DNA of 64,000 nucleotides from Callaeas wilsoni (GCA_013398955.1 VWPU01012687.1:124001-188000); one strand, 5' to 3'; shown: positions 11,461 through 23,506, numbered from the stretch's first letter. The notes: generated from the letters alone by a model not told the origin. Made by a program: numbers and translations.

Positions 11461-14400
11461 TCCAGAGATCTCTTCACAGCTCCAACATTTTTTGATCTCA
11501 AAGGTCTTCTAGGAAACTCTCCACTAAGGCCTCTGCCACAATACTTTTTTTCTGTCAGTAACATGGTAAATGGACAAGTAGCTAGTGAACTCTCTACTGT
11601 GTTAGTGGCCTGCAGAAATGAAGTTTGAGACACAGCATTGGAGCTGTACAACTACAGAGGGTTTCCGCTGCGTTGACTCTTGGTAGGGACTTACTGCAGG
11701 TGCCTGGACTCCCTTATTCAAGCCAGCAGAGCAGTTGAACAGTTTGGCTTCTGGCCACATCTGATGCATCATTGGTGTGTAGGCTACAAAAGTGATGCAG
11801 CGCTGATGCAACAAATCTTGGTTGTAGTTTAGAGATCCTTAGAGTCCTTGGCTGAGATGTTTTCACTGCATAGCCAAAGGAGTGCTGTTTCTTGGGATGA
11901 TTGTGGTACCTGTGTCCATTCTTGTAAGAGTATGTCCCCTTGTCACAGTGTGTTGTGTCAGGAAGGAGACGCTATTCCACTCAATCATCTCCAAACAAGG
12001 AATTTTTCTCATTTCGAATTTTCAAAGTCAGCGACAACAATTGACTCTAGAAACAGATTCAAGGCTGCTGTGGAGGAAAATATGACTTTGAGATAGGCTG
12101 TTATATTTGAGAGGTCTAGAACTACTAATTTTTCAGTGCTGCTTCTATTTGCATGAGTTCTCTCAATGAGTTATAGGTGCACATAGGAAAATAAGGCACA
12201 TAGGAAGTATCAATTGTAATGAATCCACTTATGTCCCTTTCACCCAAAACTATCATAGCAGCCAAAAATACCAGAGAGTTTTGTGGTGGCCCTTTGTCAT
12301 TTACTCTCACAGCTGGTGGGGATGGGCTGCTGACTGTGGCTACCCAGAGCATCTTCATCAGCTGCTTAGCACCCTGCTGTGTCTCATGGGATTCCTCAGC
12401 CATCCCCTTGAAGGAAGCTGTAGGCGGGATAAAGGCGTTCCGTACAAAGGCTCCCAGGAGGCTGGACGGCCGCAGAGGCGTAGCACCAGGGTATTGCACT
12501 GACTGTCACTGGCATTGCTGCTCCAAGCCACAAACCACGGTGTGTGCTCAGCAGCCGGGCTTTGCCTCAGAGGGGCAGGACAAAGGAGCTGAGGGCTGCA
12601 GTGTACAAACAGCATCACCCCATCCCTGAGAAGGTTTGAAAGTCTTGCCCAGATGCAGTCTCCTTGAACCTCTTTTGCCAAAGCAAAAGCCAGGCTTTTG
12701 CTAGATGCTCTGCACTATAAAATATTCTCTTTGCTAACCAGAGAGAAGACTAGAAAATTTATTTTTCCTTTCTTCAGAGATGTCTCCGTGCATTTGACTT
12801 GTCTACTTGTGCAACCATCCTCTCATCCTCCTGTGCAAATTCATCCTCTCCACTCTGCTTGTCATTTCTCACATTCCTTTTAAGCATGATCTTGTAAGCC
12901 TTTCAGTACCTGAACTCCTGGGGTTTCCTTTTAGCTTATAGGTGCCTTTTTCTTACCCTGGACTGCTCCTAGTACCCTCTATTCACACTGACCTTTTCCA
13001 GCTCCTAAAGCATTCCTTGCTGCGTGATTGCTTGTTTCCAAACCTTTCCATTCAGCCTCTCTGGTCATTTTCATGGGTTTGGATTCTTTCAACCTTCTCA
13101 TCAAGATGGTACTCAGAGAAAGACCAAACAACAAAAATTCACCTGAACATGTGCTAGTCCAAGACAACAAAGCATTTGGGCTTCCCGTAACCTGCTAATG
13201 ATCTTCCATAATGAGCATAATTCCATATTGATCTTCATATTCAAATGAACCTAGGTACTGGTCAAATGAATCCCATTTTTAGTGTTCCTTCAGACTCCCA
13301 AAGTGTTGAAAATACAGGAGCTGTAGTGAAACACGTCCAGATTTGTGTCCTTTCTAAATCCGGCACCATCTCATCAATAGCAATGACAAATATGTTGGGG
13401 GAAGATGCACAATTACCTCGACAGGCCTGCAAAAACCACCACTCCACCTCCTTACCTCTTTTTCCCCTGCTCACAGACAAGCACCACCAGTCCCCATGAA
13501 CCACAGACTAGTCTGAACCTTGATGTTTAATATTTTTCATTCCTTTCTAGATATTCTATCAACACCTTTCATAAGTCAGCATCTTCTCATTTCCGAACAA
13601 ATGCTCAGTCCCTGTTTAGACCTTGATGAGCTCTGAATCTCTCATGCAGTTCCTCAGACTCTATCCACTTTGGATGAAAAAGTGTATCATTTCACTGGGA
13701 TTGAATTTATTGCTGCTCAAGTTTGCTAAATAATCTTTTGATCTGCGGTTAATCAGTTAGAGTCTTAATATATGAACTTCCATAATTTTCTCTTTTATTT
13801 GTCCTTTCCATTGTCCATTCTCTTCATAGGAGTATCTTCAAAACTCTTTAATTGTTTTTTCAAAATCCTCCGAAGCCCTCAAAATTTTTTGCCTGTTTTG
13901 CTCAAATAGGTCCAAATCTTGGTGGGGGGCACTTGACCTGTCCTGACACTGCATATTTAAGCTGAAGATTTTGAAAATGGCTCTTAAGTACTGCTCTTAC
14001 TTTATGTCCTTAATGGGGTGAACGTGCATGATGGGTGAGAGCCAGAGGGAAGATGCTAATACAGGTCAAACTCAACCATCAAACAAATCCAGCAATCTCG
14101 TAGGAGACCTTCTCTTGCCACAGGCCGGGATTTGATCCTAAATCTCACTTCTCCACTGAAGTTTTTGGCAGAGGGTCAGGACTCCTTCCTTCTAACAAGA
14201 AGCCATTTTTCCAGTTGCTCATTAAGTGTATTAGTTGATGCATGATGGAAGGCAGCTTTCGTTGACACGGGCCCTCCTTGTCCTGGCTGATAGAGTCTGA
14301 TGCTGGAAGCTTGACTGGGTAATAAGCTGAAGGGATCTTTCTTTTCCGATTGATAAGTGGTGAGTGTATCTCCTGTGAACTGTAATGTACCCTGCAGAAG

Positions 14401-15063
14401 ACCTCAAGGCCAAACAGTTGACTTGAGTGTCCTGTGTGACGCATTGATTTGCAGGAAGAGAGAAACAGTCTAAATATTTCCTTATTTTCCAAGTCTGGAT
14501 GAAGGGCTACTGTCTTCCTCCAGTGACTGAACTTTTGATAGCAGAGTGTTGCAGAGGGGATGGGTGCTTAGACGGGTAATAAAAGCCCACATGTGGGCAT
14601 GGATATGTGCTCTAAAGAGCCTACAAAGCGACAATTTGGAGGCAACGTTGAGCAGAATACTAGGACCAAACTGCTCTCAGCAGTCTTTCCTTAGGTGAAA
14701 TCTGCTGTGCTATTGATCTCTAAAAGGCAAATCAAATAACAGCAGCCACATTTTTAAGGATTAGGAGCTTCCTATGCAAGACAGTATGTGTTTTTAATAC
14801 CTTAAGCTGACTTATGAAACTGGTAAACAACGTGGAGGGTGGTGTTGGATGACCTCTTTTACATGCCTGATCATCCTGTCAGCATTTATAATGCATTTGA
14901 TATTTCCTTCTCATCAGGATAGGATCAGTTAAGCAGTCGTATTTCCCAAAGCTCAGGTTGCATTATGCTTTGTTCCACATTTCATGGTAATAAACATTGA
15001 CATAAATTTCTGCAGATTTCACACAAAGTGATTGTTAATTTATTCATGGTTGGAAAGGATCAT

Positions 15064-15098
15064 AAAAAAAAAAAAAGAAAGAAAGAAAAAAAAGAGAA
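15064..15098. repeat. A-rich / (GAAA)n low-complexity tract
   Basis: A13 followed by GAAAGAAAGAAAAAAAAGAGAA. It could be a decayed poly(A) tail, but no recognisable retroposon body precedes it. Confidence 0.65.
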
Positions 15099-18053
15099 CA
15101 GAAATGACTCCTCCAGAAGACAAATACACAGCTTGCAAGATAAAAATACAGATCTTTCATGCCTATTTGTTTTGCACACAGTAATGACTGCTACACTCTG
15201 ATTAGCAATCTTGACCTAGTTAAAATGCTATTGTTTTTCTGTGTTCCTATTCTTCTAAAAGATTGTGACTAGACATGATATTTTATAATCCATCAGATGT
15301 AAAATCTGCATAAAAAATATAATTATTGTGCTTCAGCAACCTGGACCAAAGCCCTGACATTATGTTTCTAGGCAGTACACTGTGAATAATATGGATGCGT
15401 TTTTAGGTTGGTATGTTTGGTTGGCAAGATACATAATTTTTCCTTAAGTAAAGGCAAATTGTAGGATTTCTAACATACTGATTGCTATTCCAGCCTTGTC
15501 CCAGCTAATGAAAATTAAGTGGATACTTGTCAGCCAAGAAACATCCTTATTTGTTGCTATAAATTCGGTTTTAGTGTCACTAAACACTACAGTAGACAGG
15601 GAGGAAAAGTTGCATTGCCTCTCACTCAGCTTTATTATTGCCAGTGATGCTTTCGTCTAAGGATCAACCGGAGTCAGGACACCACGGCAAGAGGCCTGTA
15701 TAGACACCCAGATCAGAAGGACAGGCAGGGGCAGTGGGGAGGTTTGGGATGGGTAGAACAAAATTCTCATGGCAGTAAACCTTGGTCATCCAAGCGCTCC
15801 TGGTCATCCAAGTGGTCCCTGGAGCTGGTTAGCTAAATAGGAGGGGAGTGAGGCAGAGTGGAGGTGTGCTGTCTCAAGCTGCCATGCTCACCGACAGTGT
15901 GGGGCTGAAGGCACCTCCTCCTCCTCCTCGGGCTCAGAGAGAACAGCTGGTCCCCTTCCTGTGAAAACAGGGTGGGCGGCAGAGGATACCTGGAGTTGAG
16001 CCTCTGCAACCTGACTGGAGCAAGAAACAGCACCTGCTACTCCTGCACAGCTCTTTGCACCCGTGGAGGAGCCACCTTGTCCTAGCCATGGTGCTGTGAG
16101 GACACGCCAGCTCTCAGGGCTGCTCTCCATTGTGCGCTGTGCCCAGGGCCTCCACTCTGTCACTCAGCCCTGCATGAAAAATTAATGTTGCTTACCAGAT
16201 CAGCGTCATCCAGCAGATTGGACTTTGTGAACTCAGAGTGCTAAAATCTCTCTGAAGACAACTCTCATGCTCGCATCCTCAGCCATATGAGGCAGATACT
16301 AGGTTGAAGACAAAAGATTAAAAATTAATATACTTGTGCAGTGCGGGAGAGTGCAGAGCAGAAGGGCTGCGGAGAGGCTCTCAGAAGAGGATCGCACTAC
16401 TGAGATTTTCAGGAGAGACATCAGGGTGAACCTGATTCTCCTCGGTGTGGGAAGGAGGGGGAACAGCCAGAGCCAACAGATTTCAGATGTGTAGAAATAG
16501 TGGTAATGGGAACCCTCAAAACTGAGTCTGTAGTCAGAAATGGGCCTTGAGGGTGCCCGTGTGATTGTGGCATCAGGACCTGTGGTGGCCCCAGAGATGG
16601 CATCTCAGGGCAATGGCCCCTCATCATCCCTGTGTCAGCCCCAGGGTGCCTCTGTGGCTTCGAAGCTGGCCGTGGTGTGAGTCACCACGACCATCCTGTC
16701 TGGCTAAAGGGGTAAAAAAAAAAGGAGAGCGGCATCTGATCCTCCTGCATGCTGGGGAGATGCCTGCAACAGGGAGGCTCTGCCCTGGTGGCCCCCGTCC
16801 CTGCATGGAAAGGTGCTCCCCAGCTTGGCACAGCTCCAAACACCCCAGGAGGTGATACTGCTGGCAGCAAACACTGCAAACCACTGTTTCGAAACTGAGA
16901 GTTACTGTCATTCAGAATCAGGCTCTAAGCCTCGAGGGTGGCTTGCTAGGTCCAGCTCTGCAATGCAAAGGTGCTTTCACAGTATAAATAAGTATCATTC
17001 AGCATCTTTTCTTCCTCTGGAAGGAATTTTTTTTTTCCAATTTTCATTGTTTGAATATTTTTCATATTTTTCCTGTAATTCCTTTACCCTTTTGCTTCCC
17101 CAGCTACATGGAGGATTTTGTTTAGAGTGCAGCCATAGATACAGTCGACACATATTGTGAGAAAGTCTAGGTAGTCCAAAGTGGACCTTTTAAAGTGGTT
17201 TTGTTTGCTACTTCTACGTTAAAAGCACAAAATCCAAAGCTGCTTTTTCTATCCTCAGAAGTATCGCTCCACAGGAACCGCTAACACTGCCACACTGCCT
17301 GCTTCACAGTGTGAGGTTTCGGTCAGTAGCACCTTGGGAGTTTCATCCCCCTTGTTCCACCACACAATGCAAGAAAGCTGCAAACCTTTGTAGGAAATTG
17401 TGAGAGTTGGGAGAACAAAGGTGGGAGGAATCTTCCTTTTATATCTTCCACTAAAAGGCTTGGTGGGGACTTAAGACTATCACACTGTGGTATTTTCTCT
17501 GTAGTTTCCTTGTTTTTTGGTGTTTTGACCCAGTCGTAGGTGTCTAGCTATAAACACTTCAAAATGACAGTCAGATACAGTACTACTTTACAAGGCCTTG
17601 ATCTGCAGGCACTGTGGAGTTCCTTGGGCAAGTCAGAGGGACAGCTTGAGTTTTACCTGTCCTAAGAGCTGTGAAACTCAAGGTGCTGGATGGTTAGTCT
17701 AGGAGTTCTGTCAAGCACTGTGCTCCTTCCTACACAGCGTTAAATGATATAAAGAGCAATTTCTAAAGGAAGTCCAACTGCCGAAGCTGTATGAAATGCA
17801 CAAAAAATAAGACTCTCATTGAAAGTGAAACCTAATAGACTGTATTATTTCCTGCTGACACAGACAATTCCTTTCTTGGCCATATCGGACAGACCCTGTG
17901 GAAAGGAATATAAGGTGAATATACATGAGCAATATTAGAAATGCATCAATGATGTGATAAAAATATTGCTCAATATGGATATTTTGAAAAAAACAAAATT
18001 TCTCATTGACAAGCTGTGCTTTTGCACCAAAAATTTTTTTGTTTCCATTTTCT

Positions 18054-18090
18054 GTAAAAAAAAAAATGAGCCAGAAAAAAAAAAAAAAAA
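18054..18090. repeat. Interrupted poly(A) tract
   Basis: Two A-runs (about 12 and 16 bases) separated by TGAGCCAG. Low complexity only. Confidence 0.7.
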
Positions 18091-20900
18091 CAGCAAAATC
18101 CTCTAGTTTTACATTTAGTAAAAAAAAATTCAATCAAAAGACAGGTGAAGCAAAACTCTTTCTGTTTTTCCAAAAGAGAAATTATTTGATACCAGGATTT
18201 GATAAGCCGTAATTATTAGCTCAGTGGATCTCCTGCTGATTTGGCCTGGTGTCAGAGAGCATTAGAGAAAAATCTGCCTCTCTTAAATTCCTTTAAGACT
18301 CAGAATAAGTTTTAAATATAAAACTTATAAATATTATATATGTCCCTCTGCACAGGACATGGTATCACACTGGCTCGTTTAGATCAAGACATCTCTAGAG
18401 TGTTGCCCTCCACTGTCCCCAAGCAGTTTGTCCAGGAACAGCACTGGGCTGTCTCGCAGACATGATCTCCAGAGGCTCAGTTTTAACTTCAGAAGATCAA
18501 TCATCCGGCACTGCCTTGCTCTAAGTGCGTGAACTCACACTGACTCACCAGAGCCTGCTCAGCAAAAGGTCTCACAATAACACAGGCTGCCAGGAAATGC
18601 CTGTGCTCCGTGATGGTTCATCCAGTGCTGCCCACCTACCTGTGGGATGGAGCTGGGCATGGAGGGCTTCCTCCTCTCCCACTTACTGTCATGTCACTCA
18701 TTTCCCATCACAGGGCCTTTCAGTATTACACAGTTCAAGCAGTCTGAGATGTGTAATCGCAAGCCTGTTTGATCTGAGGAATGTGCCTCTGTGTGTTATA
18801 GGAACTTTTGCTTTATGTTTACTGACCCAAATCAATCCTAGCTTGCAAATTGAAAGAGATGTAGCCTGAAATCTGGTAAGTTGTTTTGTTGTATTTTTCC
18901 TTCCAAAGAGTCTGTGCTTTGCTTAGGGAAAAAAGGCTTGAGTACTGACTTTTAGTCAGTAATTGAAAAATGTGATTGCTAGAAAACTGCAAAGATTTCA
19001 GTGATGGAACCCTGGTCCTTTCCCTTCTGAAAACAAAAGAGGCATAATGCTGGGGCAGCAGTGCCCCGCAAAAGGCAGCATTCAGAGAGGCTTGTGATGG
19101 ACGCTGCTCATCTTCCTGAACACAGAACAGTCCTCTGCAGCCCCTCCCGCTCCCCCTTCCCCCAGACATACAGCTGGTAACAGCTCAGTGCAAGGAGGTG
19201 GAGGAGGCTTCATCCCTGTGGGCTGCTTACATCCTTCCCACGCCCTCTCCCTCCATATCCTGAACTCATGGGGGATGTGAAATCAGGACCTTTGTAGCAG
19301 CCTCAGTTAAGTCCCCTGAGTTCCCTGCACCTTTGCGGCATCACTTGCTCTCATTTCTGCTTTAAGGTGTGAACATCTATTGACTGATGGTGTTGTCAGC
19401 ATTCCAAGGGCTATGTTTGCAAGGTTTTGGGGAGATGTGATAAGTTACCACTTGTTATTCTTTAGAAATGTACGGTGTCCTTTTTTGGTGGGCACTTGAG
19501 CAGATGTCATGAAACCAGGAGTCCTCTGGGCCATGTTAAGGGAGAAAGCACTTGGTTAAGGGATGTATGTGGAGATCATGGTGCTGTGCCTGGCTCTGCT
19601 GCTGACTTGTGTGTGGCAAACCACTTCCGAGCTCACCTCTGTCTGCTCATCCACCTCACCCTGCTATTTGCTAGAAGCTACTTCAAATGCAGGAGAAAAG
19701 CAGATACTACACACAGCACAATGTAACACCTGCATTTTTATATGTGTCAGAAAGCTTAGTGCAGGTGCCCTGAAAATGTGGAGTTTTTTAAACAGCTCTC
19801 TCTGCTTCAAAATGTCAAGCAAACCCAAATTAACTCAGAAAGTCATATTAACCACATAAAACATATACGTATGTAGGGGATGTATTCTTCATTATCTGTT
19901 CGGCTTTTCTGTCAGCAACACATCTGAAAGCAAAATGTGCTGCCAAGTCATGTATTCTAATGACTTACGGACTTCCCCATTTCCCAGGAAGATGAATTTG
20001 GGTGTATGAGAATGGTTTCTAGTAAACATACTGACAGCAAAGATGATGTTAAAAGGAAGTGCAACTTACCTTTTTTTTTGTTCCAAAGGAAAGTACAGTG
20101 ACTCATGTGTCAGAAGGAACATGCTAGCCCAAGACAGTCTGTGCTCTTTGCAGTGACCACCCAAACCTCTCCCCAGTGAGGGACACCTAATGTCAATTAA
20201 TTACTCTTGCAGGCACGTAGTCTGTGGACTTATACAACTAGGCATCAAGATGTTTGTCCTTATGAAAGCATCAATTTGTGATTTAAAAGCTATGCTGGAA
20301 AGGTAACTTGAAATATGAGATTGGATTTTCAGTGTCAGAGAGAGAAATTACAAACTTTATTTTTAAGGGCTAAACTCAGTGACCTGATGATGCAATGGAA
20401 GAATAGGTGGGTTTGGAGGAAATCTGTATTTCTCTATTAAACTCTTTTCAAGTAATTCATTGGTATTCACAGCAGAATAAACATTTTTCACATCTGGCGT
20501 TATCTGGGAAGAGCTTTTACCTATAGGTAAGCCTGAAACTGAGGGGCATAGAGGCCACAACAGAGTATTACGTGCCCATAGACTTCTGTATATGAAACAG
20601 CATGATGAAAATAATGTGACTGGAAGATCTCATAAATCATCCTTCCTCACTTAACTGGAAAATTAGAGTTCTCAGTTCTCTCTGCCCTTTGCAGCCTCCC
20701 AAGGTATCACAGTTTTTACAGGCATTATTTTCTCACTGGCACACACAGGTATTTCTCAGATGGCATTGTCCTGATGCCTCCGGGGCCACTGCACTTCTGC
20801 CCAGGTGCAGAAAGGCAGATGAGCCGTATTTCACTGCTTATTTTCCTGGCATTGCTCATGGCTGAAACAGGGACAGTGTGTGCTGGCTCAGCAAGGGCTG

Positions 20901-20912
20901 CACGTGCACGTG
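20901..20912. promoter_or_regulatory. Two abutting canonical E-boxes (CACGTG x2)
   Basis: CACGTG at 20901-20906 is directly followed by a second CACGTG at 20907-20912, in a locally CpG-richer stretch (GCTGCACGTG...TCCGCTCC...TTGCGTGCCC). bHLH and bHLH-ZIP factors of the MYC/MAX/USF/CLOCK class bind this hexamer. Whether the site is bound or conserved cannot be told from one sequence. Confidence 0.3.
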
Positions 20913-20945
20913 TCCGCTCCTCATTGCGTGCCCTTTTGGTCATGC

Positions 20946-20992
20946 AATCGTAGAATCATAAGGCTGAAAAAGACCTCTGAGATCAAATGTAC
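20946..20992 (-). mobile_element. Short CR1 3'-end fragment, minus orientation
   Basis: CAATCGTAGAATCATAAGGCT followed by GAAAAAGACCTCTGAGATCA is the reverse complement of the CR1 3' end (aatcatagaatcatttaggttggaaaagacctctgagatcat). Only about 50 bp can be aligned by eye, so the copy is short or highly diverged beyond that. Confidence 0.7.
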
Positions 20993-22020
20993 AGGGCTAA
21001 GTATAGGACAGCTGCCCTTGTTTTAAAGTGATCTGTTCTTTTATGAACCGTGTTCAAAGCAACTCTTCTTGAGGGCATCTGCCTCTTACTTGAGGGGGTA
21101 TGATGCTCATGGGACTGGCATCTCTGTTTTCTGTGCGCGGGGTGGGAATTTGTGTGTACAGCCACAGCAGATGACTAGATGAAGCAGACAAAGCCATGAA
21201 CCTCTTTTCCTTTGGTAGGCCCACTGGGCTGGCAAGCAAATGGAAGTATCACTGTAAATATTCAAGGAAAAAGAAAGGCGAGTTACAACTCTCAGAGCAG
21301 TGTTGAGTGGACTGTGTGTTTTACAAGAGATGTTTCAGGACATTAACAGCAAGGGCTTAATGTATTAATATACATCTTTGGGAAATAATCTGGCACTACA
21401 TCATGGGCCAGACCCTTGGTTGACATAACCTGAGATGTCTCCAGTGGATTCTTTCTCAGTTTTCAACAAGTTAACATCTGACATTCTTAATTATACACAT
21501 CTCTGGCCAGTATAAACCTACATAAGCTTAGGATGCCTTGATCTTGTGTGTGCCATTATAATGTGTTCAAGGACTTTTGGACTCTACAGGTGTCAAAAAT
21601 GTTCTTTTGGACCATATACCAAAATTAGGAGAATGAAAACCTGCAGCACCGGATAGGCACAAGGGCAGATTTCATGACCGCATTTGTCTCTGCTGTCTAA
21701 AAGTACATTAGATCTGTCTGGCACAGCTGGATTGGAGCAGATCCAGAGCAGAGAGGCTTTACCAGCTACAGCTCTGGCTACCTGCCTCTCTCATCACACC
21801 CCTGGGGGGAAGGGGGTCTGTGATCAACAGCAGACAGCAGTGCTCGAAAGATGCTGATGGCAAGGGTGGTGATGGCAGGGAGATTCACCACTTAAAGCCT
21901 ATTTACCTACAGTTCTTCACAGCTTCATTGACTAAAGAAAGCCCAGAGGAGCTTCCTGAACTAAGCAATGCTTGCTTGCCTGTTGCCTTTCAAGCAATTA
22001 AATGATTTCTTTGGTGTCAT
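20993..22020. other. Intron 1 sequence next to exon 2
   Basis: No gene or repeat recognised. Unique, CpG-poor sequence leading to the branch point and polypyrimidine tract of exon 2. Confidence 0.7.
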
Positions 22021-22057
22021 CTAATGATTTTTTTTTTTTTGTCTCTGCTTCTTTCAG
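22021..22057 (+). promoter_or_regulatory. MAML2: Branch point, polypyrimidine tract and 3' splice site of intron 1
   Basis: CTAAT at 22021-22025 fits the yUnAy branch-point consensus, with the branch A at 22024, 34 nt before the exon. An unbroken T13 run (22028-22040) and a further pyrimidine-rich stretch follow, then CAG with AG at 22056-22057. Spacing and strength are those of a strong constitutive acceptor. The reading frame opens in phase 0 directly after it, at the LQGS sequence where mammalian MAML2 exon 2 also begins. Confidence 0.93.
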
Positions 22058-23506
22058 CTCCAAGGCTCCTTGAAGAGAAAGTTGGTGGTAAATCTGTCGC
22101 CCGTCAACAAGAGGCCCAACGGTGTTTCAGAGAGCTCTTTCCTTGACATTAAGAGGATAAGAGTGGGTGACAATATCTCAGTGGGACAAGGTGGGCAACA
22201 CGTTAACAATTGCCAAAGCCAGTCAATGTCAGGAACTATGACGGTGGGGCAAGGATCACAAAGAAAGGCCAGCAGCCTAGCGAACAATACCCATGCGAGT
22301 GGGAATGACATGTTTAATATGACTTTAAAAGAGGTAAAGAAAGAACCAGGAGAAACAATGTCCTGCAGCAAACACTTAGACAGCCAGACATCCCATGAGA
22401 ACATGTTCCCTAACAGATATGGGGAAGAGTCATGGGACCAAATGATGGATCTTGAGCTTCAGGAACTGTTTAATGAACTGACTAACATATCGGTGCCACC
22501 AATGAGTGATGTTGAGCTAGAGAATATGATAAATGCCACGATAAAGCAAGATGAGCCATTCAACATTGACCTTGGGCAGCAGAGCCAGAGGGGCCCTGTG
22601 AGATCTCTGCAGATGGATAAGATGGTGATAAAAAGTGAGTATGCACCAGGCATGAATCAGGCTCCTGTGGGCTCGCCACAGATGAGGCCTTCTTCTACAG
22701 GTCCAGCCTTCACTATGGCTACCACTGCCATGTCTGCCTCCTCACCCATCCCCTCGGTGCCTCAAACACAGGTGTCACAGGTTTCTTCTGCATCCAGTCG
22801 GCCATTGCCTAACTGGCAGGAGGTGTCTCATGCACAGCAGCTCAAACAGATCGCAGCCAATCGGCAGCAGCATGCCTTGATTCAGCAGCAACAGCAGCAG
22901 CAGAACCAGACAGCCAACTGGTCCACTCTGTCTCCATCAGGACCTTCCCCTGGACCCTTTGTGCAAGAGAAAATCCCCAGTCCCTCTTTTCGCCAGCAGC
23001 AGTTCAGCCCACAAAGCTCAGCAATGCTTGGGGTGCCAGTGAATGGAAACCAGACAAAAGGGATGAACAACTATGTTTATAAACCGACCACTCCCCAGAG
23101 CAATCCCATGGACATAATCATGCAACAGAAGCCTCAGGACCTCAACAGAAACTTTATCAACAGCGCTCAGCCACCTCTAGAGCAGCATCATGGCAACACA
23201 AAGCCTTTGTTTCACTTTAACTCAGAGCAAACAAACCAGCAGATGCCTTCAGTTTTGGGTTCCCAAAACAAGCCTGCCCTTCTGCACTACACCCAGCAGG
23301 CACAGGGTTCAGCTCCTGTGCAGCAGCCACAGCAACAGCAGCAGCAACAGCCGCAGCCGCAAACTGCTCAGCCTCTCCCAAACCAGTCTCTTCAGAGGCC
23401 ACCTAATGTAACCCTAGCAATGCAGCAAAAAATGATGCTTCAGAAAATGCAGCAAAGCCAGCAAATCTCAGGTTTGCAGTATCCAGTCTCTCAGCAGCAC
23501 AGACAG
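22058..23506 (+). CDS. MAML2: MAML2 (mastermind-like 2) coding exon 2, complete internal exon
   Basis: Nuclear transcriptional co-activator. In the family, the exon 1 helix binds the Notch intracellular domain-RBPJ complex and the rest recruits CBP/p300. Seen here: 483 uninterrupted codons in phase 0 from CTC CAA GGC (LQGSLKRK) to CAC AGA CAG (HRQ). By exon residue: basic patches at 6-8 (KRK) and 32-35 (KRIR); VKKEPGE at 93-99; an acidic, leucine-rich segment at about 123-172 with ELQELFNELTN and DVELENMINATIKQ, nearly identical to mammalian MAML2; IKSE at 191-194; LPNWQEVSHAQQLKQIAANRQQHA at about 250-273 (recognised as family-conserved); Q7 at 276-282; TKPLFHFNSEQ at 381-391; a Q/P-rich stretch at 422-435. 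The conserved segments identify MAML2, not MAML1 or MAML3. An in-frame TTG at 22070 is an ordinary leucine, not a start. Exon 1 and exons 3-5 lie outside the window. From the literature, this exon is the first MAML2 exon kept in CRTC1::MAML2 tumour fusions. Confidence 0.97.
22883..22903 (+). repeat. MAML2: CAG/CAA glutamine tract Q7 in MAML2
   Basis: Seven glutamine codons (CAG CAG CAA CAG CAG CAG CAG), residues 276-282 of the exon, directly after the conserved AANRQQHA segment. The single CAA interrupts the pure CAG run, which limits slippage. Confidence 0.95.
23321..23362 (+). repeat. MAML2: CAG/CAA/CCG Gln-Pro tract in MAML2
   Basis: Encodes QQPQQQQQQQPQPQ (residues 422-435 of the exon) from mixed CAG, CAA, CCA and CCG codons; the longest pure glutamine run is seven. 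Mammalian MAML2 carries far longer polyglutamine runs at this place, directly after the conserved LLHYTQQ sequence. Confidence 0.92.

Larger units (their letters stand above)
11461..20945. other. Intron 1 stretch without a recognisable gene
   Basis: No coding similarity seen. A CpG-bearing patch at about 12220-12630 is open in three frames (136 codons plus, 124 and 107 codons minus), none with a family I recognise. GC-richer patches occur at about 15830-16160 and 16400-16880. A-rich low-complexity runs lie at 15064-15098 and 18054-18090. An isolated RBPJ-type octamer (TTCCCACG) is at 19235-19242. Confidence 0.7.
1..22057 (+). other. MAML2: MAML2 intron 1, 3' part
   Basis: Everything upstream of the exon 2 acceptor is taken as intron because exon 2 is an internal exon of a gene whose first intron is very long in mammals. 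No GC-rich exon 1, CpG island or N-terminal mastermind helix is visible, so at least 22 kb of intron lies here. Contents are AT-leaning, CpG-poor unique sequence plus the repeats listed separately. An unannotated non-coding RNA or a small gene nested inside the intron cannot be excluded from sequence alone. Confidence 0.85.

Noticed and set aside
19235..19242. RBPJ-type octamer TTCCCACG here and again at 63845-63852, attractive because MAML2 acts with RBPJ
   Set aside because: About two matches to any given 8-mer on both strands are expected by chance in 64 kb, somewhat fewer for a CpG-containing one; neither is paired or clustered.
22070..22072. Apparent protein start at 22070, the beginning of the long open frame
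   Set aside because: The codon is TTG (Leu) inside exon 2, 12 bases after a strong acceptor; the frame continues upstream to the splice site as LQGS, so it is not an initiation site.
22883..23362. Minus-strand frames over the CAG tracts (Cys/Ala-rich)
   Set aside because: They are antisense shadows of the CAG/CAA codons of MAML2 exon 2.
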